From: Thiocystis violascens
GTDB taxonomy: Bacteria > Pseudomonadota > Gammaproteobacteria > Chromatiales > Chromatiaceae
Direction of reading: 5' to 3'
NCBI GenBank assembly: GCA_020721065.1
Contig: DYNM01000001.1
Coordinates: 124,001 to 188,000 of the forward strand
Length of the DNA stretch: 64,000 nucleotides
Shown here: one piece after another, positions 1 through 9,684 of the stretch
Layout of the letters: every line of letters starts with the position of its first letter
Position numbering within the stretch: the first letter of the stretch is position 1
The notes under the pieces: generated by a model
The model's input: the letters and a program-made list of their open reading frames with translations, nothing else
What the model was told of the DNA's origin: nothing
Database searches by the model: none
Position numbers and translations under genes: made by a program

Positions 1-435
1 GATACTTAATCCAAACTGAATACCATCTTGCATAAATACTGTTGCGGTGGTGCCCGCTTGAAAATAGCGTTTTTCATCAAAGACGCTATAATTAGGCAAT
101 TGCTGTTTGGCATATTCAGCAAGCACTGCGCCATCGCGGAATACTCCAGCAACGTTAAATAATCCGCCCACCGTTTGTAATGGATACCCCAGCACGATAG
201 TAATGCCGGTAATTTCAGTGCGAATTCGGGTTAATGCCGTTTCAACGCGTTGGATAAATTCGGGGCGCAATAATAAATCTTCTGGCGGATAACCCGTGAG
301 CGTTAATTCTGGAAACAGTACAATCTGCGCTCCAGCAGCACGCGCTTGTTGCGCCGCAGTAATAATGCGCACGGCGTTGCCAGCAACGTCGCCAACGATA
401 GGATTGATTTGAGCAATTTGAATACGGCAACTCAC
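1..435 (-). CDS. nadE: Glutamine-dependent NAD+ synthetase, N-terminal part (runs off the left edge)
   Basis: Reading the minus strand from a GTG at 435 gives an open frame of 145 residues to the window edge. It is the nitrilase-type glutaminase domain that supplies ammonia to the C-terminal NAD synthetase domain, which lies outside the window; the enzyme amidates deamido-NAD in the cytoplasm. The glutamate of FPELTLTGYPPEDL (about residues 42-55) and the lysine and neighbours of AKQQLPNYSVFDEKRYF match the first two members of the Glu-Lys-Cys triad; the cysteine is not reached. GTG is chosen because GGAG lies 7 bases upstream and the frame is closed by TGA a few codons further up. It is divergent from parC across a 138-bp gap. 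Confidence 0.9.
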   Translation of the reverse strand, partial: MSCRIQIAQINPIVGDVAGNAVRIITAAQQARAAGAQIVLFPELTLTGYPPEDLLLRPEFIQRVETALTRIRTEITGITIVLGYPLQTVGGLFNVAGVFRDGAVLAEYAKQQLPNYSVFDEKRYFQAGTTATVFMQDGIQFGLSI

Positions 436-573
436 GCAGGTGCTCCAATGATTCAATAAGGTTGTTAAACTTCAGTGCCATTGTTCATATCATCTTGAGC
501 CGCGTTTTTTGCGGTAAAAGAAGAGAGCGCAATGGCTTGTCATCTGTACAGTATCAATTGAACGCGCCACACC

Positions 574-2844
574 ATGAGTGATTTATTTCTGAACATTTCG
601 CGCCCCGCTGAAACACATTTAGAACGCCGCCCGCTGCAAGAATTCACCGAACAGGCGTATTTGGATTATTCAATGGCGGTCATTTTAGATCGCGCTTTGC
701 CGCATGTCGGCGACGGTCTCAAGCCGGTGCAGCGCCGTATTTTATATGCCATGTCGGAATTGGGGCTGGCGGCAACCGCTAAATTCAAAAAGTCAGCCCG
801 CACCGTCGGCGACGTGCTCGGCAAGTTTCATCCGCATGGCGACAGCGCGTGCTATGAGGCGATGGTGTTGATGGCGCAGCCGTTTAGTTATCGCTATCCG
901 TTGATTGACGGTCAGGGCAATTGGGGCTCGCCAGATGATCCCAAATCATTCGCGGCGATGCGCTATACCGAGTCGCGTTTGACCGCGTATGCCGCGCTGC
1001 TGTTGGCGGAAGTCGATCAAGATACCGTCGCGTGGCAAGCCAATTTTGATGGCACCTTGCAGGAGCCGCGTTTGTTGCCAGCGCAGTTGCCCAATCTGTT
1101 GCTCAACGGCAGCACCGGTATTGCCGTCGGCATGGCAACCGACATCTTGCCGCACAATTTGCGCGAGGTCGCGGCTGCTTGTTTGCATTTACTTGATGAT
1201 CCCGCCGCCAGCGTCGCTGATTTGGTCGCGCATTTACCCGCGCCTGATTTTCCCACTGCCGCTGAAATCGTCACCGCACCCGCTGATTTACTCAGAATGT
1301 ATCAAACCGGCGGCGGCAGCGTGCGCCAACGCGCTCGTTATCACCTCGAACGTGGCGAGATTGTCATTACCGCGCTGCCGTATCAGGTCTCCGGTAATCG
1401 CGTGTTAGAACAAATTGCGGCGCAATTCAACGCCAAAAAGCTGCCGATGCTTGAGGATTTCCGCGACGAATCGGATCACGAATATCCGACGCGGCTGGTG
1501 CTCGTGCCGCGCTCAAATCGCGTTGATATCGAGCGGTTGATGTTGCACCTGTTTGCGACCACCGATTTGGAGCGCAGTTATCGCGTCAATATGAACGTGA
1601 TTGGTTTGGATGGGCGGCCTCGCGTGATGACGCTGCGCGACATTCTCAGCGAGTGGCTACAGTTTCGCCGTGAGACGGTGCGGCGGCGGCTCGCGCAGCG
1701 GCTGGCGCAGGTGCAAACGCGCTTACATCTGCTGGCAGGCTGGCGCATCGCGTTGTCTCAACTTGACGCGGTGATTGCCATCGTGCGCGATGCTGATGAA
1801 CCTAAAGCGTTGTTAATCAACACGTTGGCACTGACGGAAGTGCAGGCGGAAGCGGTGCTCAATCTGCGCCTGCGCCAGCTCGCACGTTTGGAAGCCAACG
1901 CGCTGCAAACGGAACAAACCGCGCTGACCACTGAGCAGGCGGGGTTGCAGCGGCTGCTTGACGAGCGCGAGGCGTTGAATCAATTGCTCCGCACTGAAAT
2001 CAGCGCGGCAGCGGCGCAGATGGGTGATGCGCGGCGCTCGCCGCTGGTGGTGCGGGAAGCGGCGACGGCATTGGATGAGACCGAATTGGTGCCGAGTGAG
2101 GCGGTGACGGTGGTGCTGTCGGCAAAAGGTTGGGTTCGCGCTGCCAAAGGGCATGAGGTTGATGCGGCGGGTTTGAGTTATCGCGCTGGGGACGCGCTGT
2201 TGGCAACGGCGCGGTTGCGCAGTCATCAGCACGCGGTGTTTCTGGATTCCACTGGGCGCAGTTATTCGTTATTAGTCAATAGTTTACCCTCAGCGCGGGG
2301 GCAAGGTGAGCCGCTCACCGGTCGCTTTGATCCGCCAGCGGAGGCGCAGTTTATCGCCGTGTTGGAAGCGCCAGCAGCGGCGCGTTATCTGCTGGCGGCG
2401 GATACGGGCTATGGCTTCATCGTGCGGTTGGAGGATTTGATCGCCAAACCGAAGGCAGGCAAGACGGTACTGAATTTGACTGCTGGAGCGCAGGTGATGC
2501 CGCCGGTGTTGCTGCCGGTGGCGGATGTGGCGTTGCTTCAGGTGGCGGTGGTGAGCAGTGCGGGTTATTTGCTGGTGTTTGCGGCGACGGACGTACCGGA
2601 GCTGGCGCGGGGCAAGGGCAATCGGTTGATGGGCATTCCGGCGCTGAAGTTGACCACGCGAGAGGAAATTGTGGTGGCGCTGACGGTGATTCCGGCGGGT
2701 GGCAACGTGACGGTGGTGGCGGGGCAGCGGACGTTGACGCTGAAGCCGAGTGATTTAGCGGCATATCAAAGCGAGCGCGGACGGCGCGGGCGGTTATTGC
2801 CACGCGGATTTCAGCACGTTGAGGCGCTGCGGGCGGGCGAGTAG
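574..2844 (+). CDS. parC: DNA topoisomerase IV subunit A
   Basis: This is the ATP-driven type IIA topoisomerase A subunit that decatenates daughter chromosomes together with ParE, which is not in the window. At 756 aa it is close to E. coli ParC (752). The catalytic tyrosine is Y131 in AMRYTESRL, and the quinolone-resistance region [12 protein letters not shown] carries S91 and E95, the sensitive-type residues. [13 protein letters not shown] near residue 53 favours ParC over GyrA. A breakage-reunion core and coiled coil (to about 490) precede a short beta-pinwheel C-terminal domain. No clear Shine-Dalgarno precedes the ATG. An 8-bp inverted repeat (2854-2861 with 2879-2886) without a T-tract follows the stop. 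Confidence 0.95.
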   Translation: MSDLFLNISRPAETHLERRPLQEFTEQAYLDYSMAVILDRALPHVGDGLKPVQRRILYAMSELGLAATAKFKKSARTVGDVLGKFHPHGDSACYEAMVLMAQPFSYRYPLIDGQGNWGSPDDPKSFAAMRYTESRLTAYAALLLAEVDQDTVAWQANFDGTLQEPRLLPAQLPNLLLNGSTGIAVGMATDILPHNLREVAAACLHLLDDPAASVADLVAHLPAPDFPTAAEIVTAPADLLRMYQTGGGSVRQRARYHLERGEIVITALPYQVSGNRVLEQIAAQFNAKKLPMLEDFRDESDHEYPTRLVLVPRSNRVDIERLMLHLFATTDLERSYRVNMNVIGLDGRPRVMTLRDILSEWLQFRRETVRRRLAQRLAQVQTRLHLLAGWRIALSQLDAVIAIVRDADEPKALLINTLALTEVQAEAVLNLRLRQLARLEANALQTEQTALTTEQAGLQRLLDEREALNQLLRTEISAAAAQMGDARRSPLVVREAATALDETELVPSEAVTVVLSAKGWVRAAKGHEVDAAGLSYRAGDALLATARLRSHQHAVFLDSTGRSYSLLVNSLPSARGQGEPLTGRFDPPAEAQFIAVLEAPAAARYLLAADTGYGFIVRLEDLIAKPKAGKTVLNLTAGAQVMPPVLLPVADVALLQVAVVSSAGYLLVFAATDVPELARGKGNRLMGIPALKLTTREEIVVALTVIPAGGNVTVVAGQRTLTLKPSDLAAYQSERGRRGRLLPRGFQHVEALRAGE

Positions 2845-2922
2845 CGGTGCGGACGCCTGTTTTGGCATTCAATCTGCTAACAGGCGCTCCATCCGATCAA
2901 TGACAAGCTAAAGAGATGTCGC

Positions 2923-4125
2923 GTGGAACCACAAATAAGCAATGACGTTGTTTTTATTTTAATTGGCGCGGTGATGGTATTGGCGATGCACGCTGGCTTT
3001 GCGTTTTTAGAACTCGGCACTGTCCGCGCTAAAAACCAAGTCAATGCGCTGGTTAAAATTATGAGTGATTTTGCAATTTCAACTATCGCCTATTTCTTCA
3101 TTGGCTACAGTTTGGCGTATGGGATTGATTTCTTCACTGGTGCGGAAATCCTTAAAGAAAACAATGGCTATGCGTTGGTTAAATTCTTTTTTCTGTTGAC
3201 GTTTGCGGCAGCGATTCCGGCAATTATTTCGGGTGGAATTGCAGAACGCGCCCGCTTTTATCCACAATTATTCGCCTCATTTTTAATTGTGGGTTTGCTC
3301 TATCCATTCTTTGAAGGAATCGTGTGGAATGGCAATTTTGGATTGCAAACGGTCATTGAAACGACCTTCGGCGCACCCTTTCACGATTTCGCAGGCTCCG
3401 TCGTGGTACACGCCGTTGGCGGCTGGATCGCATTGGCGGCAGTGTTGCTGCTCGGCTCGCGCAGCGGGCGCTATCGCCACGACGGTAGCATGACCGCGCA
3501 TCCGCCGTCGTCGATTCCATTTCTCGCGCTGGGCGCGTGGACGCTGACGGTAGGCTGGTTTGGATTCAACGTGATGTCAGCGCAAACTGTCAACGCAGTC
3601 AGTGGTTTAGTGGCGATCAATTCTTTAATGGCGATGGTCGGCGGCATCTTGGCGGCGCTGGTGGTGGGCAAAAATGACCCCGGCTTTTTACACAACGGTC
3701 CGCTGGCAGGCTTGGTCGCTGTGTGTGCGGGTTCTGATTTAATGCACCCTTTAGGTGCGCTCGTCACCGGAACCATCGCCGGCGCGTTATTCGTGTACGC
3801 CTTCACCCTCACCCAAAACAAATGGAAAATCGACGACGTGCTCGGCGTGTGGCCATTGCATGGACTGTGCGGTTTATGGGGCGGATTGGCGGCAGGCATT
3901 TTTGGATTACCGCTGCTCGGCGGCGTGGGTGGCGTCACCTTTGCCGCGCAAGCAGTGGGTACGCTGGCAGGAGTATTGATTGCAGTGAGTGGTGGTTTTG
4001 CAATTTATGGCTTGATTAAAGTCACGCTCGGAATGCGTTTAAGTGAAGAAGAAGAATATCTCGGTGCCGATCTCAGTATTCATCGCATTACCGCGCAACC
4101 TGATTATAATCGCGGCGAGGTGTAA
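2923..4125 (+). CDS. amtB: Ammonium transporter, Amt/Mep/Rh family
   Basis: This inner-membrane trimeric ammonium channel has 400 residues and about 11 predicted helices. The family signature FLELGTVRAKNQVN lies near residue 29. The two pore histidines correspond to H163 in VVHAVGG and H313 in VWPLHGLCG, and NGPLAGLVAVCAG is also typical. The start is a GTG, and the protein has no cleaved signal peptide, unlike E. coli AmtB. The usual partner gene glnK is not adjacent: parC is upstream and a small secreted protein follows 40 bp downstream. Whether transcription depends on NtrC/RpoN cannot be read here; I found no convincing -24/-12 element in the short gap before the gene. Confidence 0.94.
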   Translation: MEPQISNDVVFILIGAVMVLAMHAGFAFLELGTVRAKNQVNALVKIMSDFAISTIAYFFIGYSLAYGIDFFTGAEILKENNGYALVKFFFLLTFAAAIPAIISGGIAERARFYPQLFASFLIVGLLYPFFEGIVWNGNFGLQTVIETTFGAPFHDFAGSVVVHAVGGWIALAAVLLLGSRSGRYRHDGSMTAHPPSSIPFLALGAWTLTVGWFGFNVMSAQTVNAVSGLVAINSLMAMVGGILAALVVGKNDPGFLHNGPLAGLVAVCAGSDLMHPLGALVTGTIAGALFVYAFTLTQNKWKIDDVLGVWPLHGLCGLWGGLAAGIFGLPLLGGVGGVTFAAQAVGTLAGVLIAVSGGFAIYGLIKVTLGMRLSEEEEYLGADLSIHRITAQPDYNRGEV

Positions 4126-4165
4126 CACACCTCATTGCCAATTCACACGCTTGAGGAATGAAATA

Positions 4166-4534
4166 ATGCACCACTCATCATTACAATTAACGCGGATTAC
4201 CTTGTTATCGACTGCGTTGTTGACTGTCGGCGCTTGGCATTCTGCGAATGCAGCGTCTGCCTGCAAAGGTTTAGATGAGACCGCGTGCGCGGCAAATACG
4301 GAGTGTCGTTGGCAAGCGGGTTATGCTCGCAAAGATGGGGCACAAATTGCCGCCCATTGCCGCGCCGTACCGAAGAAAAAGGAACCGGCAGCGACTCCCG
4401 CGCCAGCAACAGCGCCCACTCCAGCGGATGCGGCTCCGGTCGCACCAGCAGCGGTGGTGCCAAAAACTGCTGTCACCGCGCCTCCGCTCGCACCTACACC
4501 TCCGGCAGCGCCAGCACCCAAAACCACGCCATAA
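4166..4534 (+). CDS. Small secreted Cys-motif protein with Pro/Ala-rich tail
   Basis: I do not recognise a characterised family. The 122-aa product starts at an ATG with GAGG 9 bases upstream; the longer frame from 4043 would overlap amtB and puts the hydrophobic stretch in the middle, so I reject it. A signal peptide of about 29 residues ends at HSANA. The mature N-terminus holds a compact four-cysteine motif, C-K-G-L-x5-C-x5-C-R-W followed by a RKDG and a last CR, probably two disulfides. The remaining half is low-complexity Ala/Pro/Thr, as in a wall- or envelope-spanning linker. A strong terminator follows directly. Function unknown. Confidence 0.75.
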   Translation: MHHSSLQLTRITLLSTALLTVGAWHSANAASACKGLDETACAANTECRWQAGYARKDGAQIAAHCRAVPKKKEPAATPAPATAPTPADAAPVAPAAVVPKTAVTAPPLAPTPPAAPAPKTTP

Positions 4535-4559
4535 TTGCAACCTGAGTTGTTGCCTGATC

Positions 4560-4599
4560 CGCCGGTTAATCTCACTTTTTGGATTAACCGGCGTTTTTT
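4560..4599 (+). terminator. Rho-independent terminator
   Basis: A perfect 12-bp stem (CGCCGGTTAATC at 4560-4571 pairing with 4582-4593) encloses a 10-base loop and is followed by a run of six T. It ends the transcript of the small secreted protein and probably of amtB. Confidence 0.9.
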
Positions 4600-4728
4600 C
4601 GTCTCGCGTACTTCACTTGCAGCGCATGAGATGCCACTTATCTTGATTGTGGTGTAGTCTCAAAACCCGGCGCTTGCCGCCCTGCAAGTGCTGTTTCCTG
4701 TTTTTTTCAACCTGATGGAACCCACACG

Positions 4729-6333
4729 ATGAGTAACACCGGACGCCCTCACAGCGCACATTCGCTTGACAATCATGGCCTGTACAACCTCAACACGGTG
4801 CATTGGAATTTGCCCACTCCGGCGCTCTATGAACAGGCGCTGCGGGCACACGAAGGCGTGTTGTCGCACATGGGACCGCTGGTCGTGCGCACTGGTCATC
4901 ACACTGGACGCTCGGCCAACGATAAATTCGTCGTCGAAGAGGCGACCAGTAAAGAGCATATTTGGTGGGGCGAAATTAATCGCCCGATTGATGAAGAACA
5001 TTTTGATTTACTGCATCACCGGCTGGCGTCTTATTTACAGATGAAAGACGTGTATGTGCAGGATTGTTTTATTGGCGCAGACCCGAATTATCGGATGCCG
5101 GTGCGCATTGTGTCGGAATATGCGTGGCACAGTTTATTTGCACGGAATCTGTGCATTCAACCCAGCCATGACGAATTAACGCAGATCATTCCTGAATTCA
5201 CCGTGATTGATGTGCCGCGTTTTCATGCGATTCCGTCGGTAGACAATACCCGCAGCGAAACATTCATCATGGTGAATTTCGCTAAAAAATTGGTGTTAAT
5301 TGGCGGCACCAGTTATGCGGGCGAGATTAAAAAATCACTGTTTACCGTGATGAATTACATGATGCCATTCCGCGATGTGTTGCCAATGCACTGCTCGGCG
5401 AATATCGGCCCGAATGGTAAAACCGCGCTGTTTTTTGGTTTAAGCGGCACCGGCAAAACCACGCTATCCGCAGATGCAGCCCGCACGTTAATTGGTGACG
5501 ATGAACACGGCTGGAGTAATGAAGGCATTTTCAATTTTGAAGGCGGCTGTTATGCCAAGATGATTCGGTTATCGCCCACTGCCGAGCCAGAAATTTATGC
5601 CACCACAATGCGGTTTGGCACCGTGTTGGAAAATGTCACGGTTGAAGCAGAAGATCGTCGTTTGAATTTAGATGATGAATCGCTGACTGAAAATACTCGC
5701 GGCGGTTATCACATTAGCGCCATTCCCAATGCAAGTGAGAGTGGCATGGGCGGTCATCCCGACGCTATTTTGTTTTTAACCTGCGATGCGTTTGGTGTTT
5801 TACCACCGGTAGCGCGATTAACTCCAGAACAAGCGATGTACCATTTTATTTCTGGTTATACCGCTCGCGTTGCCGGCACTGAAAAAGGCGTTACCGAACC
5901 AGCGCCAGTATTTAGCGCCTGCTATGGAGCGCCATTTATGCCACTGCATCCGCAAAAATATGCCGAATTATTAGGCAAACGTTTGACGGAACACGGCACC
6001 AAGGTATGGCTGATTAATACCGGTTGGAGCGGCGGCGCGTATGGCGTCGGGCAACGGATGCAGATTCCGCACACGCGGGCGATGGTCAACGCAGTATTAG
6101 ATGGCAAGCTCGACGACGTACCGACGCGCTTGGATCCGATTTTCGGGCTGCAAATCCCCGAAACTTGCCCCGGTGTTCCCGCCGAAGTGCTTGATCCGCG
6201 CCAAACGTGGCCGGATGGAGCGGCGTATGACACGCAGGCACGCAAATTGGCAGGAATGTTCCAAAAGAACTTCACTAAATTTGCCGATCAGGTTGACGAA
6301 CGCATTACCGCTGCTGGCCCAAAAGCGGATTGA
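4729..6333 (+). CDS. pckA: Phosphoenolpyruvate carboxykinase (ATP)
   Basis: This cytoplasmic enzyme converts oxaloacetate and ATP to PEP, CO2 and ADP, the entry to gluconeogenesis. The 534-aa length fits the ATP-dependent bacterial family. The P-loop GLSGTGKTT lies at residues 237-245, the kinase-2 motif LIGDDEHGW at about 254-262, and the oxaloacetate-binding region GHHTGRSANDKF near residue 56; SANIGPNG is also typical. It stands alone: a terminator closes the previous unit 130 bp upstream and an 11-bp hairpin lies after the stop. The 5' third is GC-rich in codon choice while the middle uses many TTA, AAT and GAA codons, a local composition change seen in several genes of this window. Confidence 0.96.
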   Translation: MSNTGRPHSAHSLDNHGLYNLNTVHWNLPTPALYEQALRAHEGVLSHMGPLVVRTGHHTGRSANDKFVVEEATSKEHIWWGEINRPIDEEHFDLLHHRLASYLQMKDVYVQDCFIGADPNYRMPVRIVSEYAWHSLFARNLCIQPSHDELTQIIPEFTVIDVPRFHAIPSVDNTRSETFIMVNFAKKLVLIGGTSYAGEIKKSLFTVMNYMMPFRDVLPMHCSANIGPNGKTALFFGLSGTGKTTLSADAARTLIGDDEHGWSNEGIFNFEGGCYAKMIRLSPTAEPEIYATTMRFGTVLENVTVEAEDRRLNLDDESLTENTRGGYHISAIPNASESGMGGHPDAILFLTCDAFGVLPPVARLTPEQAMYHFISGYTARVAGTEKGVTEPAPVFSACYGAPFMPLHPQKYAELLGKRLTEHGTKVWLINTGWSGGAYGVGQRMQIPHTRAMVNAVLDGKLDDVPTRLDPIFGLQIPETCPGVPAEVLDPRQTWPDGAAYDTQARKLAGMFQKNFTKFADQVDERITAAGPKAD

Positions 6334-6386
6334 CTGTTGCGCAAGAGTGCTAGTGAATTGCTAAAAGCATTTAGCATTTAAGAAAA

Positions 6387-6414
6387 GGAAACACTGATTA
6401 GCGTCAGTGTTTCC
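6387..6414 (+). terminator. Perfect 11-bp hairpin after pckA
   Basis: GGAAACACTGA at 6387-6397 pairs perfectly with 6404-6414 around a 6-base loop. On the plus strand no T-run follows, so it may be a weak terminator or a 3'-end-protecting stem; on the minus strand it would be followed by TTTTCTT, but no minus-strand gene is present. Confidence 0.5.
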
Positions 6415-6458
6415 CAAAACCGCTGAATTGGCAATGCGTGTAATAGGATAATACTCAA

Positions 6459-8411
6459 ATGATTCAGCTTATGATGCAACCGCTGCTAACTAAAAACAGC
6501 ATTATTTCTCTCATCATATTTTGTTTATTTGTTGCGCTACCCGCTCGGGCAGTGAGTGTCGCACCCCAATTAGATTCTGTGATATTACAGCTCAAGTGGA
6601 AACATCAATTTCAGTTTGCTGGTTATTATGCAGCGCAAGAAAAAGGTTTTTATCGTGAAGCTGGATTGAATGTCACAATTGTTGAAGCTGCACCGGGTAT
6701 TGATTCAACGCAAGAAGTCGTTGCTGGTCGTGCCCAGTTTGGCGTTGGAACCAGCGAACTCATTTTGAATCGCTATCGCGGTGATCCAGTGATTGTATTA
6801 GGCGTGATTTTTCAACATTCTCCGCTCAGTTTGGTAACGCTTGGTGATTCGGGAATTGATCACGTTCACAAGCTCGTTGGTCAGAAAGTGATGATAGAGC
6901 CAAGTTCAGCAGAATTGATTGCTTATTTATATCAAGAAGGTTTCACACAAAAAGCATTTATGATGGAGCATCACAGTTTTGATTTAAGTGATTTGCTCAA
7001 TGGCAACACTGATGCAATGTCGGTGTATGCCACTGATGAATTGTATGAATTGCAACAATTAGGACGCACCTATAATCAATTTAGCCCGCGTATGAGTGGC
7101 ATTGATTTTTATGGCGACAATTTTTTTACCCTCGCCAGTCAACTAGAACATCATCCTGAGCGTGTCAAAGCCTTTCGAGAAGCAACATTGCGGGGCTGGC
7201 GTTATGCCATGCAAAACTCCGAAGAAATTGTACAGTTGATTTATCAAAAGTATTCACAACGCCACAGCATCGCGCACTTGCGTTTTGAAGCCAAAGCCAT
7301 GCTAGATTTAATGCGACCAGATTTAATTGATCCCGGATATATGAATATTGGACGTTGGCAGCATATTGCACAAACGTATCATTATTTAGGCATGTTGCCT
7401 GAGCATTTCGATGTAGCACAACTATTGTATAGTCCTGATCCCGATATAGATTTAGAAAAACTCAGGGTAAAACTTTATTATACTGCGGCAATTTTGTTGG
7501 TGTTAGCATTGGTTATTTTAGTATTGTTTTATTTTTATCGGCGGGCGAAAAGTAGTGAAGAAAAACTCAATATGATGTTTCATCATGCTCCGCTCATGTT
7601 AATTGTTTTAGATGAACACAACTGCATCTTAAATTGGAATTTTGAAGCAGAAAAAACTTTGTTATGGAAAGCTGCTGAGATACTTGGCAAACAAGTATCA
7701 CTGATCATTCCAGTCAACGAACTTGAAGCCGTGCAAAACGTTTTTACAAGGGTACACAAAGAACAACAGGTGATCTGTCACGAAAACTTCAATTTGAAAA
7801 AAGATGGACAAGAAATTCTGTGTGAATGGATTAATGCTCCATTCAAAAGCCAAGGCGAAAAATCTAACTTTATTCTGTGCATGGCGCGGGATATTACTGA
7901 AAAAAGGGCGTTAGAAAAAAGACTGGAACAAGCAGCATTGTATGATCATCTCACTGGTTTACCAAACCGTTCTTTAGTTCTGGAACAGCTTAAAAAAGCC
8001 CTTGCTTTAGCAAATCGGTATCAAACAAAATTAGCACTATTATTTTTTGATTTAGATGGTTTTAAGCAAGTAAATGACACTTTAGGACATAAGGTGGGCG
8101 ACATCTTATTACAAATTGTTGCCAAGCGGCTCTCGCAAGCAATTCGAGAAACAGACTTTGTAGGGAGATTGGGTGGCGATGAGTTTTTAATTATTTTACA
8201 AGATGTTGTTTCTTTAAAGAATGCGCAACATATCAGTGACAAATTGTGTGAATGTGTCGCACAATCATGTCAAATAAATAACGATGAAATTAATATCCAT
8301 GCTAGTATTGGCATTGGTATGTACCCCGATGATGCGGTTGATTTCGATGCTTTAATTCACCATGCAGATCAAAAAATGTATCAAACTAAACTTAGGAACA
8401 AAGTGATGTAA
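6459..8411 (+). CDS. Membrane diguanylate cyclase with periplasmic NMT1/THI5-like domain and PAS domain
   Basis: This is a 650-aa one-component signalling protein. A signal peptide (about 1-31) precedes a periplasmic ABC substrate-binding-like domain of the NMT1/THI5 type; QLKWKHQFQFAGYYAAQEKG is a hallmark of pyrimidine-precursor or thiamine-related binding proteins. One transmembrane helix lies near 340-362, followed by a PAS domain (about 375-485) and a GGDEF domain (about 490-648). DHLTGLPNR starts the cyclase domain and the active-site motif is an intact RLGGDEF at about 567-573, so c-di-GMP synthesis is expected. No EAL domain is present. The start is the first of two in-frame ATGs (6459, 6474), with AGGA upstream. 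The ligand is unknown; a small aromatic or pyrimidine is an inference from the family. Confidence 0.88.
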   Translation: MIQLMMQPLLTKNSIISLIIFCLFVALPARAVSVAPQLDSVILQLKWKHQFQFAGYYAAQEKGFYREAGLNVTIVEAAPGIDSTQEVVAGRAQFGVGTSELILNRYRGDPVIVLGVIFQHSPLSLVTLGDSGIDHVHKLVGQKVMIEPSSAELIAYLYQEGFTQKAFMMEHHSFDLSDLLNGNTDAMSVYATDELYELQQLGRTYNQFSPRMSGIDFYGDNFFTLASQLEHHPERVKAFREATLRGWRYAMQNSEEIVQLIYQKYSQRHSIAHLRFEAKAMLDLMRPDLIDPGYMNIGRWQHIAQTYHYLGMLPEHFDVAQLLYSPDPDIDLEKLRVKLYYTAAILLVLALVILVLFYFYRRAKSSEEKLNMMFHHAPLMLIVLDEHNCILNWNFEAEKTLLWKAAEILGKQVSLIIPVNELEAVQNVFTRVHKEQQVICHENFNLKKDGQEILCEWINAPFKSQGEKSNFILCMARDITEKRALEKRLEQAALYDHLTGLPNRSLVLEQLKKALALANRYQTKLALLFFDLDGFKQVNDTLGHKVGDILLQIVAKRLSQAIRETDFVGRLGGDEFLIILQDVVSLKNAQHISDKLCECVAQSCQINNDEINIHASIGIGMYPDDAVDFDALIHHADQKMYQTKLRNKVM

Positions 8412-8461
8412 ACTAATAGACTAAAGATACAATTTTTAACCTCTTTTGAGTATTAAAACTG

Positions 8462-8494
8462 CCGCTTTTTCCACTGAGGATAAGCGGTTTTTTT
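8462..8494 (+). terminator. Rho-independent terminator
   Basis: CCGCTT at 8462-8467 pairs with AAGCGG at 8482-8487, followed by seven T. It ends the diguanylate cyclase transcript. Because the T-run abuts the ATG at 8495, that ATG is an unlikely pyrC start. Confidence 0.75.
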
Positions 8495-8518
8495 ATGAGT
8501 TTACTGCGAGTTTTTATA

Positions 8519-9568
8519 ATGAATCAAATCAATTGCCTCACGATGACTCGTCCCGATGATTGGCATGTTCATTTGCGCGACGGCGCGGCACTGGCGGCGG
8601 TCGTCGGTCACACCGCCCGCCAATTCGCTCGCGCCATCATCATGCCCAATCTCAAGCCACCTGTTGTCACAACGCAACAGGCGCTGGCATATCGCGCCCG
8701 AATTCTCGCTGCATTACCTGCTAACAGTGACTTTCAACCTCTGATGACACTGTATCTTACTGACCACACCTCGCCTGCCGAGATCGTCACCGCTCACGCC
8801 AGCGGCGCGGTATTCGCCTGCAAACTGTATCCAGCGGGCGCGACCACCAATTCTGACAGCGGCGTCACGGCGTTGTCGCATATTTATCCGGCATTGGCAG
8901 CGATGCAACAGGTAGGGCTGCCGCTGTTGGTACATGGCGAAGTGACGGCGGTGGAAGTCGATATTTTCGACCGTGAACAACGCTTTATGGAGGAACAACT
9001 CATGCCGTTGGTGCGGGATTTTCCGGCGCTCAAGATCGTTTTTGAGCACGTCACGACCGCTGAGGCGGTGGATTTTGTGCGCGAAGGCACGGACACTTTA
9101 GCTGCAACCATTACGCCACATCATCTGTTGCTTAACCGCAACGCGCTGTTGGTAGGTGGCATTCATCCGCATCTGTATTGCCTGCCGGTGTTGAAACGAG
9201 AACGGCATCGGCTGGCACTGGTGGCGGCCGCAACCAGCGGACATCCGCGCTTTTTTCTCGGCACTGACAGCGCCCCGCACGCGATGAGCGCCAAAGAAAC
9301 CAGTTGCGGTTGCGCCGGAATTTACAGCGCCCACGCTGCGCTGGAGCTGTACGCGACGGCATTTGCGCAAGCGGGCGCGTTGGAACGTTTAGAGGGATTT
9401 GCCAGCCATTTCGGCGCAGATTTCTACAATTTACCGCGCAATACCGGCACGATCACGCTGCGGCAGGAAACGTGGCAGGTGCCAGCGCAATATGCGTTTG
9501 GTGATGATGCAATTGTGCCACTCAATGCGGGGCTACCGTTGCAATGGCGGATGCAATACTCGGATTGA
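8519..9568 (+). CDS. pyrC: Dihydroorotase, class II
   Basis: This zinc enzyme cyclises carbamoyl-aspartate to dihydroorotate in pyrimidine synthesis. The 349-aa product from the ATG at 8519 matches E. coli PyrC in size (348). The metal-binding H-x-H is in [10 protein letters not shown] near residue 15, and the lysine that is carboxylated in this family lies in [20 protein letters not shown] near the end carries the catalytic aspartate. The frame extends to an ATG at 8495, but that codon directly follows the T-tract of the upstream terminator and adds an atypical tail, so the second ATG is preferred despite a weak Shine-Dalgarno. It is a single-gene unit; an imperfect hairpin with GTGCGG/CCGCAC arms (9576-9604) follows. 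Confidence 0.93.
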   Translation: MNQINCLTMTRPDDWHVHLRDGAALAAVVGHTARQFARAIIMPNLKPPVVTTQQALAYRARILAALPANSDFQPLMTLYLTDHTSPAEIVTAHASGAVFACKLYPAGATTNSDSGVTALSHIYPALAAMQQVGLPLLVHGEVTAVEVDIFDREQRFMEEQLMPLVRDFPALKIVFEHVTTAEAVDFVREGTDTLAATITPHHLLLNRNALLVGGIHPHLYCLPVLKRERHRLALVAAATSGHPRFFLGTDSAPHAMSAKETSCGCAGIYSAHAALELYATAFAQAGALERLEGFASHFGADFYNLPRNTGTITLRQETWQVPAQYAFGDDAIVPLNAGLPLQWRMQYSD

Positions 9569-9684
9569 TTCAATAGTGCGGTAAGTTGCGTTTATTTGCC
9601 GCACGACCTGATGATTTATCAATGCGTTTAGACACAACATAAACTACACTGCACACCTTTTCAATAATAGCACTGAGATCAACA

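Noticed and set aside
242..481. Open frame on the minus strand over the left edge
   Set aside because: It is a shadow of nadE in another frame; the frame from GTG at 435 encodes the recognisable nitrilase domain.
5126..5143. TGGCAC...TTGCA in pckA resembling a sigma-54 promoter
   Set aside because: GG to GC spacing is 12 rather than 10 and it lies inside a coding region with no gene start downstream.
8495..8518. ATG at 8495 as pyrC start
   Set aside because: It touches the T-run of the upstream terminator and adds eight residues not typical of PyrC; the ATG at 8519 fits the family length.
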